This document shows, piece by piece, positions 35,048 through 46,720 of a DNA stretch of 64,000 nucleotides. Location of the stretch: the NCBI GenBank assembly GCA_026119855.1, contig JAOWBW010000483.1, forward strand, positions 372,001-436,000, in the 5' to 3' direction. Source of the stretch: Campanula takesimana. Taxonomy: Eukaryota > Streptophyta > Magnoliopsida > Asterales > Campanulaceae. The notes below the pieces were generated by a model. That model was not told the origin of the DNA and ran no database searches. It saw nothing but the letters and a program-made list of their open reading frames with translations. The position numbers and the translations under genes were made by a program. The first letter of the stretch is position 1. The number at the start of each line of letters is the position of its first letter.

Positions 35048-38000
35048 ATGGCCCCAAAAGATAAAACTCACAAGAAATCATCCTCTCTCCATCCTTCATC
35101 TCATCAATCACAAATGGTATGATTTCGGCTCTCAATTTCTTCATATTTGATGAATTTTTCGAATTATTGATGCTCTTGGTGGGTTTTATCACCTTTTCAT
35201 ATTCTTTCCATATTCTTAGTTTTTGAAGGTTTCTAGGCTCATATGTTGTTAGATTCATGTTATAGTATAACATTTTCCATTTCTATATGTGATTTCTTGC
35301 GTTTCTATCGATTATTTTGGAGGATTTCGAGTTTTCACCCAACTGGGTTTTCGCCCCCCCCCCCCATTTTGTTTTCTTAATTTATGGCATTTTTGACTTA
35401 AATTTTCATCAAATTGATGTTATTTTTGGCTTTAATCGGCTTTTTCAAAGAAATATACATAGTTTTTATTCGCTTTTGACGATTTTTTTCGAAAATCTGG
35501 GTTTTCGGTACTATAGTGTTCTTTGTGTTCATAATAATGTTCTTGATGTTCTTGACTTTTCACTTTTTGATCCATTTTCTTGGGCACACACACTCATAAG
35601 GTGTTTGTGCGTGTTTTAAATTTTCTTGTTTTCGATAACTTTTGGTGCAAGTGTATCAACCGCATGGTCTTGCCGTGCTATGCTTACCGCATGTTGTTCT
35701 CCCTTACCGCATGAATCCTTACCGTATAATTGTTCCTCACCGTGTCTCACTTGCCGCACCCTATGGCAAGTGACCGCACAATTGATATTCTTCCTCTAAC
35801 TTCTCTTTTTTTTAGGATACTAAACATTTTTTACTTGGATTTCTAATGGATGTCGATGATTTGAAAGAAGACTCTATTGGAAAAAATCTCATCAATCGCT
35901 TTGAAGAATCTGGGATTCTGCCATTCTTCACATTTGATTAGGACTTCCATGTCCCTTCCTTTGTTGATCAATTCTTTGAGACCGTTACAGAGGAGTCCGG
36001 TCGAAGCAAATCGGGAAAGATGGTTAAGTTTCTTCGTGCGGAGATAGAAGGCATTGAAATGACTATGGATGTTGTTACTATTGGAGAAGTTCTTGGAATC
36101 AAGAAGAAGTCTGGTGTTGTCTATGCAATGACCGTAGCTGATGATGAGCTCAAGGCACTGGCTAAACGGTTGATTGGTCACAATCTTGTTACCAAGGTGC
36201 CTAGAAAAGAATTTGACGAAGTCATGTATCATATCAGTCATCTGGTTGGTCACTCCATCAATTGCAAGACTGGTAATCAAGCTAACTTCAACAATACTCA
36301 ATGGATTCTCTCTGCAGCAATCTATCTGTGCAAATACATAGATTGGTGTCAGATTATCTTCGATGCACTAAGAGATAACATCATTGCTTATAACAAAGCA
36401 AAGGACAAAGGCACTATCAAATACCGCACTCATTCTCGATTCATTACCTTTATCATGACTCACATTAAGGACATCCACAAATTTATGGCAAAGAACCGTG
36501 AACTACTTCTCCCCATTTCCAAGAACAAGCTCTTTACCGTCTCTACCATGAAAACCAACTTCCGTTTTCGGTTTGGAAACCGTCTTTATAAAATCTACCA
36601 TGCCAAGGATCCTCGTGAGCCATATGAGTCCCCTTCCAAACATAGGCAACTCTTGCCTGCAGCTAGTGATGAAGACGACGATGAAGAAGAGTATCTCCCT
36701 GCCGCTCAGGTCAAAGGTAAAGGCAAAGGGATTGCCATTGCCCCTCCTAGCAAAAAGTCCTCTGCTGCCGTTGGAATCAAGATCAAGGAACCGACCGCTA
36801 AATCAACCCATTCCATTTCACCTCCTCTCAAGTCGACCGCACCATTAAAGTCACTTGCCGCACCATCTGTCAAACCTTCCAAAATCCCTTCGACCGCATT
36901 TTCTCAGGGGGAGAAAAAGAGAATTCATTCTCTAAGTCCGGTCAAGGTCGTAAAGAAAGCCAAGGTTGCCGCATCTCCATGGTTTACTCCTACTGTCTTC
37001 CTCCTCGTATCACAGAAGAAGCAGTTGATGTTGCTCCTACTTTGAAAAAGGTTGCAAACAAACAAGTTTACTCTCTCAGGGATGAATCAGATAGTGAGAA
37101 GACTGATGATGAGAAGTCAAGTGGTTCTGATAGTGAAGCTGATGGAAGTGATGACGATGATAATGATGGTGGTGAAGACAAGCAAGTGGATGATGTTGGT
37201 AGTAAACAAGGAGATATTGATGACAAAGATAAGGACGTCAATGTTGATAGTCCTAACTTCGACCGCACAGAGGTTGCCGCTCAATAAGTTACCACGGTCG
37301 ACGATACCGACCGCGCTGTCGACCGCACTCCAATCACTTCTCCAACTCGTGTTCAGGTACCAACTCCTCCTTCTCCGGTAAAAAATGATGATGTTCCTGC
37401 TACCGCAAGTCAGGTTGCCGCACTGTTTACCGCGGTCCAAGCATTGACCAAACTCCAATCTGACAACCAGACAGCTATTGCTCAGTTGACCGCTGAGGTC
37501 ATTGATCTTAAATCTTCTCAGGCTGATTTGAAGCTAGAGCTCTGCTCTCTACCCTCTAAAATGATTGATACCATTAAGGGGGATACAGTAGCTATAACAA
37601 AAACTGTGAAAGATATTGTTCGTGAAAATACAAGTTCAAGTTCTGCTGCCGTTCAACCTGCCGCACAAGCCACTCCGACCGCATCTACATCAACCGCACT
37701 GTCCACTAATTTCTTGGTTACCCCTCGATTCTTAAAGGAGGCTCTGACCATTCAAACCAACGCTCTTAACCGTGGGCTTTCACGAGAGGTTGTTGAGGCC
37801 TCCATTGAAATTCACAAGTAGTTGGATATGGTTAAAGTTGATTTGGTCCATGAGATGAAAAAGATCAAGTTCGGCATGGAAAAGGAAGTTGATATTGCTA
37901 TCAAGGCTTCTCTTGAAGCACTTACTGAAAATCAGGCGAAGAAGCTTGAAGCAATTAAAGCCGCCTTTGCTACTCTTAAAACTTCTATTGAGTATCAAGG

Positions 38001-38298
38001 AACAAGGATTGAAGAACTGACCAACACTGTCGTTGATTCATTCCAAGTTGTTGAAAAGAAATTGGAAACTTTAGAAGAATCAGTTCAGAAGACTGCTGGA
38101 AGTGCAGTTACTGAAGGATCCATTCAAGTTGCAGATGCTGGTCATGGCAATGTTCATTCACAGGCTGAGAATGATGAAGGCAATAACATTGACTTTCCTA
38201 CCGTAAATAGCTTTGATTATATGCTGGCCAACGCATTCACCTGTCCTATCATTCCTGAATTTGAAGATGAGGTGAAGATTCCCGGCTTGGATATGTGA
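35048..38298 (+). pseudogene. Spliced accessory gene of copia B (broken)
   Basis: Exon 1 (35048-35116, 23 codons, MAPKDKTHKKSSS) ends ATG before donor GTATGATT. The 699-bp intron ends TTTTTTTTAG at 35815. Exon 2 begins at 35816 in phase 0 with DTKHFLLGFLMDVDDLKED, which aligns without gaps to the exon 2 start of copia A. A TAG interrupts near 35939. The globular block (MYHISHLVGHSINCKTGN) runs to about 36620. Then come a lysine/proline-rich region with KVVKKAKVAASP, an acidic stretch (about 37080-37250) after a frameshift near 36980, and a coiled-coil part from 37444 with a TAG near 37819. The tail carries AGHGNV and ends KIPGLDM. About 850 codons in all. Function unknown; no membrane segment seen. 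It could be a regulatory or structural protein of the element. Confidence 0.72.
35117..35815 (+). other. Intron of the copia B accessory gene, with ACCGCA words
   Basis: GTATGA donor and a long T-run before AG acceptor. A cluster of AACCGCA, TACCGCA, GCCGCA and GACCGCA words occupies 35655-35782. The intron of copia A (16743-17402) has its own cluster at the same end. A run of C at 35355 is low complexity. Confidence 0.7.
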
Positions 38299-38757
38299 AG
38301 CTATCGCAAGACTCGACCGCTCACTTGACCGCACTATTTTACCGCTCTGATGACCGCATCACTTTTTTGTTACCATTGTGTTTTGTCAGGCTGGATGCCT
38401 TAAACAATTTTATTTTCTGTCTTATCTTTATTTGGGCATGTAACACAACAATTATTCTCTTGTTTTGTTTCGTACTCGTATACTTCACTGCTTTAAATGA
38501 TTCAGAGTACCAGTTGTGTTTGATTTGTTTGATGCTATTCATATCTCTCATATATTATCTCTCTGAATTGCATCAAAATATTTCTATCTTCTAGGATTAG
38601 TATTTTATTTTCTTTTTAGGATGATAAAAATCTATGACATCGAATTACTGTGTGTGCATTGACTTGGGGCATGAACTTAATAAAATTAATTTCTTGAAAC
38701 ATGTTATTACCAAGTACAATGATTTAGTCTTTGTTATAGTAGGTAATGGTCTCAATC
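38299..38757 (+). other. Non-coding 3' internal region of copia B
   Basis: Starts with GACCGC, GACCGCACT and GACCGCATC words (38314-38360), then AT-rich DNA up to the polypurine tract. The equivalent in copia A is 13665-14053. No gene seen. Confidence 0.7.
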
Positions 38758-38771
38758 AAATAGGGGGAGAT
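38758..38771 (+). promoter_or_regulatory. Polypurine tract of copia B
   Basis: AAATAGGGGGAGAT lies directly before the 3' LTR start TGTTGGG at 38772; identical to the tract of copia A. Confidence 0.9.
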
Positions 38772-40185
38772 TGTTGGGTATGAATATTATAATCCACTCC
38801 TATTACCTAGATTTGATTGATCCCATAACCTTATTTTACACTTTTTGGACTTTAGGTATTGTTGTAAGAAGTTTTATAACTTCATTAGTTAAGTCCATTT
38901 TTAGTTTAGCTAGGCTTAGAAGATCAGCCCCTCAAATTTTAAAGAAATGCTGCTGCTACTGTTATTGTAAAATTGGTGAAGTCAGCCTACCGCAACTAGG
39001 CGACCGCACGGATCGGGTGACCACGTAAACCATGCTATTACATGGTGACCGCATGGTATAAACTGACCGCAGACCTAGCGACCGCACAACCATATTAGAG
39101 GCCAAGAAAAGACAAGCCTGTTGTAGAACGTTGCAAATCCAAATTTGAATTTGGTTGTACAAGATAGTACACCTAGACCACTAACTTCTGCAACTACAAG
39201 ACAAATATGTGAGCTCCAATCAGAATGCTCCAGCTCATCATCTTCCAAACTTGTCTAACAACTATTTCTCACCAAAGGCTATAAATAGTCCTTACTTTCT
39301 TCATTGAAAGTGTGCTGAGATTCAAAGAGAGAAATTGCTGTCAAAATTCTTGGTGATTGAAGATCATACTCAAGATTTCCAGAATCATTTGAATCTTCAA
39401 GCCTTCGCCTTCAAATCTTCAAAGATCCCCAGCAACCTTCAAGCAAATCAAATCTCAAGCCCAGCAACACATAAAGATTCATTAGGCTCTTAATCATATA
39501 GATTATATAGAGCTCTTGATTCTTACACACACACACCCCGATTGATCAATCACATAGATTGCATCATTAGGGATACACTGGTCTAAGTCTAGGATTTGTT
39601 CTTCATAGAAAGTAGGTGTTGATTCAATACTTCATCTTTGTAATTTGTACTCAAGAAGAATCAATATATCCTCTATTCAAAATCCAAGACTAACCATCTT
39701 GGTAAAGGACGTAGATCTTTTAACAGATCGAACATTTCTAAATCATCGTGTCATTTACATTCTGCAAATTTACTTTCTGCAATTGTTTTATTGTTTATAT
39801 TAATTTTGTTTGTCGTTTAGTATGTTGATCTTTACAGATATTCAAACTTCTGTGAATTGTGTTTGTTGCTTGCTTATTGCCTTAGTTACTCCTTCTGACT
39901 AGGGGTGAGCAAAAAAACCGAAAAAAACCGATAACAACAATAACACCGATAAAACCGGACCGAAAAACCGGTCCAATTAGTTATTGGTTTGGACCGGTTC
40001 CTGAAAAGTGAAAAACCGAAAATAGCGGTTTGGTTTCGGATGGTTGGTTTTACACCGATAGTAGAAACCGAACCGAACCGATAATATTGAAACGACGTCG
40101 TTCTACTATTAATATATATACGCGTTTTTGATTTTTCACCCCCCACCCTCGTCACTTTCAATCCAGTCCACAACGGCACAAGCAC

Positions 40186-40420
40186 AACCCTAACCCTAGA
40201 TCTCTCTCGTCTGCGCCAAGCCGCCGACAGCCCGACACCCATCTTCACCGATTTCGCTCCGTCGTCGCCTCGCCGACGAACCTTCCGGTAAGTAAATGTC
40301 TCCCTCTTTCTTAGTTTCTTTTTATCAAGGTTTTAATTCTTTGATAGCAAAGTGAATCGCCTGTCCAGATAACCAAAATCAAGAAACATACACAAATACG
40401 AAGTACAAATTAGCTGAAAT

Positions 40421-40465
<45 letters not shown>

Positions 40466-40578
40466 TGAGGGAGAGCTGGAGAGAGGATGCAAGCCAGAAT
40501 CAGCAGTAATGAATTTTTATTTTCCAGTAATGTTATTGTACTTTTAGTTTAATTGATTTGGCTTATATGTTTCTGTAG
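40186..40578 (+). promoter_or_regulatory. Telo-box and 5' UTR intron of the hAT transposase gene
   Basis: AACCCTAACCCTAGA at 40186-40200 matches the plant telo-box. A good donor GTAAGT starts at 40288 and an acceptor CTGTAG ends at 40578, one base before the ATG, suggesting a 5' UTR intron of 291 bp. The intron holds a (GT)n tract at 40425-40460 and a 21-bp copy of the first coding exon's GAGGATGCAAGCC segment (40483-40503 versus 40603-40623). Confidence 0.5.
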
Positions 40579-41902
40579 ATGGAACCCATTGATGTTGAAA
40601 TTGAGGATGCAAGCCAGAATCAGGAGATACTAGTTGAAGGAAAAATCTGTAATGAGGGAGGAAAGGAAAGCAATGAAGAAAAAGATGGGAATGAGGAAGC
40701 TGCTATTGATAAGGGGAAGGGGCAAAGGGATAAGAGATCAATGGTATGGCAACATTTTACTTATGTACAAGGTGCAACAAGCGCAAAATGTCCTTACTGC
40801 CATTTAGTTTTACAATGTCATTCTACTAGAGATGGCACCTCCAATTTGAATAGTCATTTAGAACACTATTGTCAAAAGTCTCATGTTTTGATAAGGAAGA
40901 AGGGAGATAAAAAACAATCAACAATAGGTTTTAAGCCCATTGGGAAGGGGGAAGGGGGAAGGTAGTTCTCTTACTACTCACTCTTTTAATCAAGAGAAGT
41001 GCAAAAGGTCACTCTCTAGAATGTGCATCAAAGACAATAGGCCTTTCAGTATTGTCGATGATGAAGGGTTTAGGGAATATACTTGGCAATTAAATCCAAT
41101 GTTTACAATCCCATCTCGGTGGACTGTAGCTAGAGATTGTTTGAGGATTTACAAGGAGGAGGCTGCAATTTTAAAGAAGCTTTTAAAAAATCAAACTGTT
41201 TCTCTTACAACTGATACTTGGTCATCTGTTCAAAATATCAATTATATGTGTCTTACAGTGCATTGGGTTGATGATGATTGGGTTTTGATGAAAAGAATTT
41301 TGAACTTTTGTCCAATAGCTAATCATAGAGGTGAAACAATTGGAAAGTTGGTTTATGCATGCTTACAAAAATGGGGTATTGATTAGGTTTTTACTGTGAC
41401 TGTCGATAACGCTTCATCAAATGATGGGGCTATTCGATATTTGAAAACTAGGCTTAGAGGTCCTAATGCCATACTCGATTGTAAGTACATGCATTTAAGA
41501 TGTTGTGTACATATTATAAATCTTGTTGTGAGAGACGGGTTAGAGGAGCAAAATGTGTCCATCTCAAGAATAAGAAATGCTGTGAGGTATGTTAGGTCAT
41601 CACCGGCTAGAGGTGCAAGGTTTAGGGAATGCGTTGATAAAGCTAAAGTTAATTGTAAGAAGAAACCTTGTCTTGATGTTGAAACTAGATGGAATTCTAC
41701 CTACCTTATGTTAGAAACGGCTGTGAGGTACACTAAAGTTTTTGATAGGATGAAACTGGTAGATGACCATTTCTTGGGATACTTTGATGTTGATGATGAA
41801 GAAGAAGAGAGTGGTACAAGAAAGAGAAAGAGAAAAGAAAAAGTTTGGGGCTCTCCAAATCAAGAGGATTGGAATAATGCAAATCATTTCATTGAGTATT
41901 TG

Positions 41903-44514
41903 TGTAACGACCCCAAAATCCGTTTTATTTATTTTATAATTATTTTATATTTTTGAGAATTTTAAATTTAAAATTATGTGTGCATTTTATGTGTTGCATC
42001 ATATTATATGAATTTGCACATCTTATTTGATTATTTGTGTTAGTTAAAATGTTAGTAGTAAAGTTTATTTGAGGAGTTAAGTAATGTTAGTAGAAAGTTT
42101 GGAGCCATTGTAGAATTGGTTCTTAAAAGGTGTAGGTGATTTATATTTAATTAGGGGGATTTTAGGGGCTTAATTGCAAAAAGGGGAAAAATGGGTGATT
42201 TATTTGTGAAAATTGAAAATAGCAAAACCCATCCTTATCACCCCCTCCCTCTCCTGCGTTGCCTTCCCATACCCATTTACCAAACTTCCTAAAATTGTTA
42301 AACCTCCATTGTTGTAGAGAAGAAAAGGTGAGTTTTGTTCTTGTTTATTTTATTTCTTTTAATTTATTACTCCATTTTCAAATCTAATTATATATAAATG
42401 TTCAGGGTGTTGAATAGATTCTTTCTACCGATCAATATTATTTTTCTTGACACTTTTTCCGGAAAAATAGGTAAGTTACTAATCCCCTTTTAAATGTTAA
42501 AATGGTCATAAACATGCTTTATATGCTTAATATGTTGGAAAAAAGATGTTTTAGTATACTTTTATATACTTGTAAATTTGGGACAGAGGGAGTAGTAAAA
42601 CTTGTTATAGACTTGTTATTTGTGGGAAATGGGTATAGTAGTTTTGGTTTTGGGGGAGTATGAGAGGATGCAACATTATATATGCTTATATGTTATACTC
42701 CTACTCGTGGGACGGTAAAATAATATCTTTAGTTAAATGTTAAATAAATGTATTATAAAATTATACTATTACTTATGGGACGGGGAAAGAAGTGAAAGTA
42801 TCCTAAAGTGGGTATATTAGTATATTAAAAATTATAATGATACTTGTGAAACGGAGGGAGTAGTAATAATTTGTTGCATGTGGGAAATGTTAATACAAAT
42901 GGGTGTTGTAGTATTGTGAAAGTATAGTAATGTTGTTGTACCTAATAAAATGGATATAAACATGTTATATATGCCTAGTAGGTTGTGAAATAATGTTTTT
43001 GGTATGTTTTATTTATACTTGTAAATTTGGGACAGAAGGAGTAGTATGGAAATGGTTCTTGTTGGGTGTTAGAATTGTTTAAAGACTGAATTTGTAGTCT
43101 TTGTATTAGTTGCAAATGTTAAGTGTTACAAGTACAAGTAATTTTGGGTTGTGAAACGAAAGGAGTGAACTTTGGTTAAGTTTTGGTCTGCCAGGTGATG
43201 TGGGCGGCCGCCCAAAAAGGGCGTGCGACCGCACATCTATCTGAAAGGTTTTACTCTTGGGACAGAGTATTTTGGGCGGCCGCACAGCCCTGTTTGTGCG
43301 ACCGCCCAGTCATCTGAAAAGTTTAGAGTTTTCAAACCAAGGGATTTAAAGGTCAATCTTGGTCTAGTTTTTGGGTAGTGTCCTAAAGTAGTTAGATGAT
43401 TGTTGTGGATCACTAAAGTGGTAGAATTGGTTCCTTTGTGAACACAAGTGTTGTGAAATGTGAGTAATGGATTAAGTGAGCATTGTTGAACATTTTGTAA
43501 TGTGTTGAATGGTTCATCTTCTTGATGTGTTTGGCATGGTTCCCTACATTGGAATCATTGTCCCTGATTGTTGTTTAAGCAAGTATTTCTATAGGGTGCT
43601 TGCGTGTAAAGTCCAGCTGGTACTTTTGTGTGTGTTGGGCAGTGATAGGGATTATAATGGTCTCACGAGCCAAGTACATTATAAGGCTCCTATCATTGGT
43701 TTCCCATTTTTAACCCCTTCCTTAGGCCAAAGGTTGGGCACTTTGGGTTATGACTTTGTGTCATTTTCCCCGTTGTTGTTGTTGTTGTTGTTGTTGTTTG
43801 GTTCCGGAACCCGTTTCAGCTCTTCGATGCTGCTCAGTTGATGCCTCTCAGATGGCTATTGTTTGGTTTGAGAACCTTGGCTCAGTATCCACGTATGAGT
43901 GTTTATTTCCGCTTTATGTGTTGTATAATGAGTTGGTCGTTATTTCCAACCGGTATGGGACGGTTGGCGATAGGGAGCCTCTCATATTATGTGCTATATG
44001 CTATATGATCATTTGTGGTATTGTTCCTTTATGTTTCTCATATTAGCATGTAATGTAGTTGCATTTTAGTAACTTACTGAGATTTATTCTCACCCCTTAT
44101 TTGTTTACCGTTTTAGATAAGAAGGAGTCCAGGGAATAGGTCACAGCACAGGGAGGACGTCGGTAAAGAGATCTTTGGTAAGACTTTTGGGAAGTGATGT
44201 GTATAAAGGATACATTATGTAAATGTAATACCTTTAGGGTAGTGTACCCGTGACTCAGTTATTTGTATCATCTCTTTTAGTAGGTGTTCGTGTTTGTAAA
44301 TTTTATAAGTAAAGTTTGTTATAGCCAAGTGGCTAAGTACTCATTTGAGAAAGTTTGTTTTGTGGCTTGTAGTCAAGTCTAATAAATGTTGTTTAGTCAT
44401 ATAAGACTTTTTATGAAAGTATATTTCGAAAAATTTTCTTAGAATTTCTTTACGACGTCTTCCTCGCGTGTCCCGGGCGTGGGGCCAAGTAGGACCACGG
44501 TTCGGGGCGCGACA
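41903..44514 (+). mobile_element. Solo LTR, 2612 bp, chromovirus-type, inside the hAT transposase gene
   Basis: TGTAACGACCCC...GGGGCGCGACA with TSD ATTTG (41898-41902 and 44515-44519). Removing it rejoins the transposase reading frame (IEYL to SVFYN). A related LTR on the minus strand lies at 11193-12106. Two direct repeats of about 90 bp (about 42508-42599 and 42953-43049, ending GGGACAGAGGGAGTAGTA or a variant) lie inside. A (GTT)n tract is at 43772-43797. There is no protein domain or second LTR, hence a solo LTR formed by recombination. Confidence 0.9.
43201..43313. repeat. GGGCGGCCGC / GCGACCGC word cluster
   Basis: GGGCGGCCGCCC, GCGTGCGACCGCAC, GGGCGGCCGCAC and GTGCGACCGCCC occur in alternation within 110 bp. 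GCGGCCGC is self-complementary. The cluster is about 1.3-1.4 kb from the LTR start, comparable to the GGTGCGCGCGC cluster in the LTR at 1-1380. Confidence 0.8.
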
Positions 44515-45317
44515 ATTTGAGTGTCTTTTACAACGTAACCAACTTGATATCGGGGTCTAAGATTGTCACTTCTAACTTGTTTTTTGGTGAACTTGTAACA
44601 ATGCATGCCACCATATCACAAATGTGCTTGGATATGGACGAGGCAAAGAAAAAAATGGCACTTTCGATGAAAGAAAAATATGACAAATATTGGGAAAACA
44701 TGGATAATATGAACTTCTTGTTGCATGTGGCCGTTGTTTTAGATCCCCGCAATAAAATGTGCTATCTTGGGTGGTGTTTGGGTCAAATTTATGGAGCTAA
44801 TTCACCAAGGACAAAAGAAATGTGTGATAAAGTGATTAGAACATTGAATGACTTGTTTGATCATTACAAAAGAAGAGATGAGGATTTGAAGGGTGGCAAC
44901 AAGGAAGCTTCTTCATCTAATACAAATTCTGTTGGAGGTTCAACTTTTATGGGAATTGGTGCTAGAGCTAATTTAGAATCAAGCTTCTTAAAATATTTGG
45001 AGGAGCAAGGAGGTATGACCTATAAGTCGGAAGTTGAAATATATTTATCTGATGGAATGGAAAAAAGGGATGATAAATTTGATATTTTGAATTGGTGGAA
45101 AGTTAATTCTACAAAGTTTCCTATCCTATCTCAAGTGGCTAGACATGTTTTGGGGATGCCTATCTCCACCGTTGCTTCGGAGTCCGCATTTAGCACCGGT
45201 GGTAGGGTGATTGATCCATTTAGGAGCTCTCTTACTCCTCAAACCGCCGAAGCTTTAATTTGCACGCAAGATTGGATTCGCTCTACACCCGACGATCTTG
45301 AGCTTCCGGATGTGTAA

Positions 45318-46606
45318 GCTAAGGCTATAGAGGAATTGCAAGAGAAGCTAGAGAAACTCGAAACTGGTAAAATATATTTGATATATTTGGTATTTTTTAA
45401 TGAGTTTGCTTTACTATTGACATATTTTATCAATTGTAATTTTAGATGAATTTATTGACATATTTTATCAATTGTAATTTTAGATGAATTTGGAGGTGGA
45501 CCAAAGTTCTTCGAGCCGTCCGCGGTTGATGATTGATTGAAAATTGGTATGGTTACTTTTAGATTTATTTTTAATGTTTTCTTTCTTTCAATTTTTTGAT
45601 GTTCTGAAGTTTTTTTTTTTTTTTTTTTAGAGCAGTTTGGGGGCAGTCTGCTGTAGACTTGGATGACAGAGGTATGTTCTGCTTTAGTGTATTATTCTGA
45701 TTTTTTTTTTTTGATGGTTAGTAGCTGCTGTTACACATTCATTTAACGAAACTGTTTTTTTCTTCCCCTATTGGGTTTCTGGGAGCCACTATCTGGACAA
45801 TATAATGCTCACTATTGTAGTGACTAATCTTTATCCTAGTAGTATTTTATATACTTCAAAGTGGATGATTTATTCTGCGGGTTTACTCATTTTGTTACTT
45901 CTTCCATGTTCCCCCTTGTTAAGTTTCGTTAAATGAATGTGTAGTTCAATGGGTATATGTCTATTTCTATGGTACTGCTGCTTCTTGTTTTTGTCTTCTC
46001 CTTTCAATTTTGGCCTTTTGGAAAGAAAAAAAAGTGTCCCCTTGTTAAGTTTCGTTAAATGAATGTGTAGTTCAATGGGTATATAGTTTGTTGGTCTTTG
46101 GATTGTGTTTTGGTTGGTTTGGTTAGATCTGAGGTTTTCTTGGTGAGGAGTGAAATGGGTTTTGTTGAATTTGTGGGTTTTGAGGTGGAATTGAGCTTGA
46201 GTTTGATGGTGGGTGTTTTGACCTCAGTTGGGTCATCAATGGTGGGTTTGGTGAGCTTGGTTTTGTTCTCGGATGACGTGGGAGAGGTTAGCTTCAGAAT
46301 CTTGGTCTGATTTTTTGTTGAATCTAATGAGGATTTGACAAGTTTGGTTTGGTTTTTGGTTGAATCTGAAGTGGGTTTGACAAGTTTGGTTTGGTTCTTG
46401 GTAGTAATTGGTTTCTTTTTTATGGACTTTTGCTGCAGTTTTTGTTGTTGATCATCATCATCATCATCAATACCAACATCATAGTAATTGGTTTGGTTTT
46501 TGGTTGAATCTTAAAGTCTTTAAGAATTCCTCTTCTACCAAAAGGTTGGTGTTGGTGTTGGTGGTTGTGGTTACTGACAGCTCCTTGGGAGTGAGTGTTG
46601 TGGGTA
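45318..46606. other. hAT 3' non-coding region with short duplications
   Basis: No gene. Tandem copies of ATTGACATATTTTATCAATTG lie at about 45416 and 45455; GTTAAGTTTCGTTAAATGAATG...GGGTATAT occurs at 45918-45960 and 46046-46085. GGTTTGGTTTTTGGTTGAATC-type phrases recur at 46345-46510. Probably local duplications within the transposon. Confidence 0.6.
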
Positions 46607-46720
46607 CTACCTCCGTCTCAAAATGATTATATATATATACTACCTCCGTCCCAGAGTAAGAGTACTAATTTTTTTATAATAACGAAAAAAGTAGGAAGAT
46701 CATTTTTGGGACGGATGGAG
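46607..46720. mobile_element. Small Stowaway-like MITE inside the hAT
   Basis: CTACCTCCGTCTCAAAATGAT at the left pairs with ATCATTTTTGGGACGGATGGAG at the right; TA flanks both sides (46605-46606, 46721-46722). Size 114 bp. A second copy of the end motif (CTACCTCCGTCCCAGAG) starts at 46641, suggesting a nested or duplicated end. Confidence 0.75.

Larger units (their letters stand above)
40579..45317 (+). pseudogene. hAT transposase with BED zinc finger, interrupted
   Basis: The start ATG at 40579 follows an acceptor-like AG. The acidic N-terminus is followed by a BED finger (VWQHFTYVQGATSAKCPYC, then SNLNSHLEHYC). A frameshift in a GGGGGAAGG run near 40960 leads to the catalytic region (LTTDTWSSVQNINYMCLTVH). 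TAG at about 41384 interrupts just before VFTVTVDNASSND. The CETRW-like block (VETRWNSTYLML) is at about 41680. The frame breaks at 41902 because of the solo LTR and resumes at 44515 (SVFYNVTNLISGSK). The C-terminal hAT dimerisation region (WWKVNSTKFPILSQVAR, STVASESAFSTGGRV) ends with the stop at 45317. It would bind element ends and excise DNA in the nucleus; this copy is inactive. Confidence 0.92.

Noticed and set aside
40186..40200. Interstitial telomere repeat
   Set aside because: Only about two CCCTAA units; better explained as a telo-box in a promoter or leader.
43509..44046. ORFs of about 100 codons inside the solo LTR
   Set aside because: Low-complexity frames including a (GTT)n tract; no domain, and LTRs do not normally encode protein.
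41903..44514. 2.6 kb insertion as a complete non-autonomous retroelement
   Set aside because: No PBS, polypurine tract or internal LTR pair found; TG...CA ends and a 5-bp TSD fit a solo LTR.
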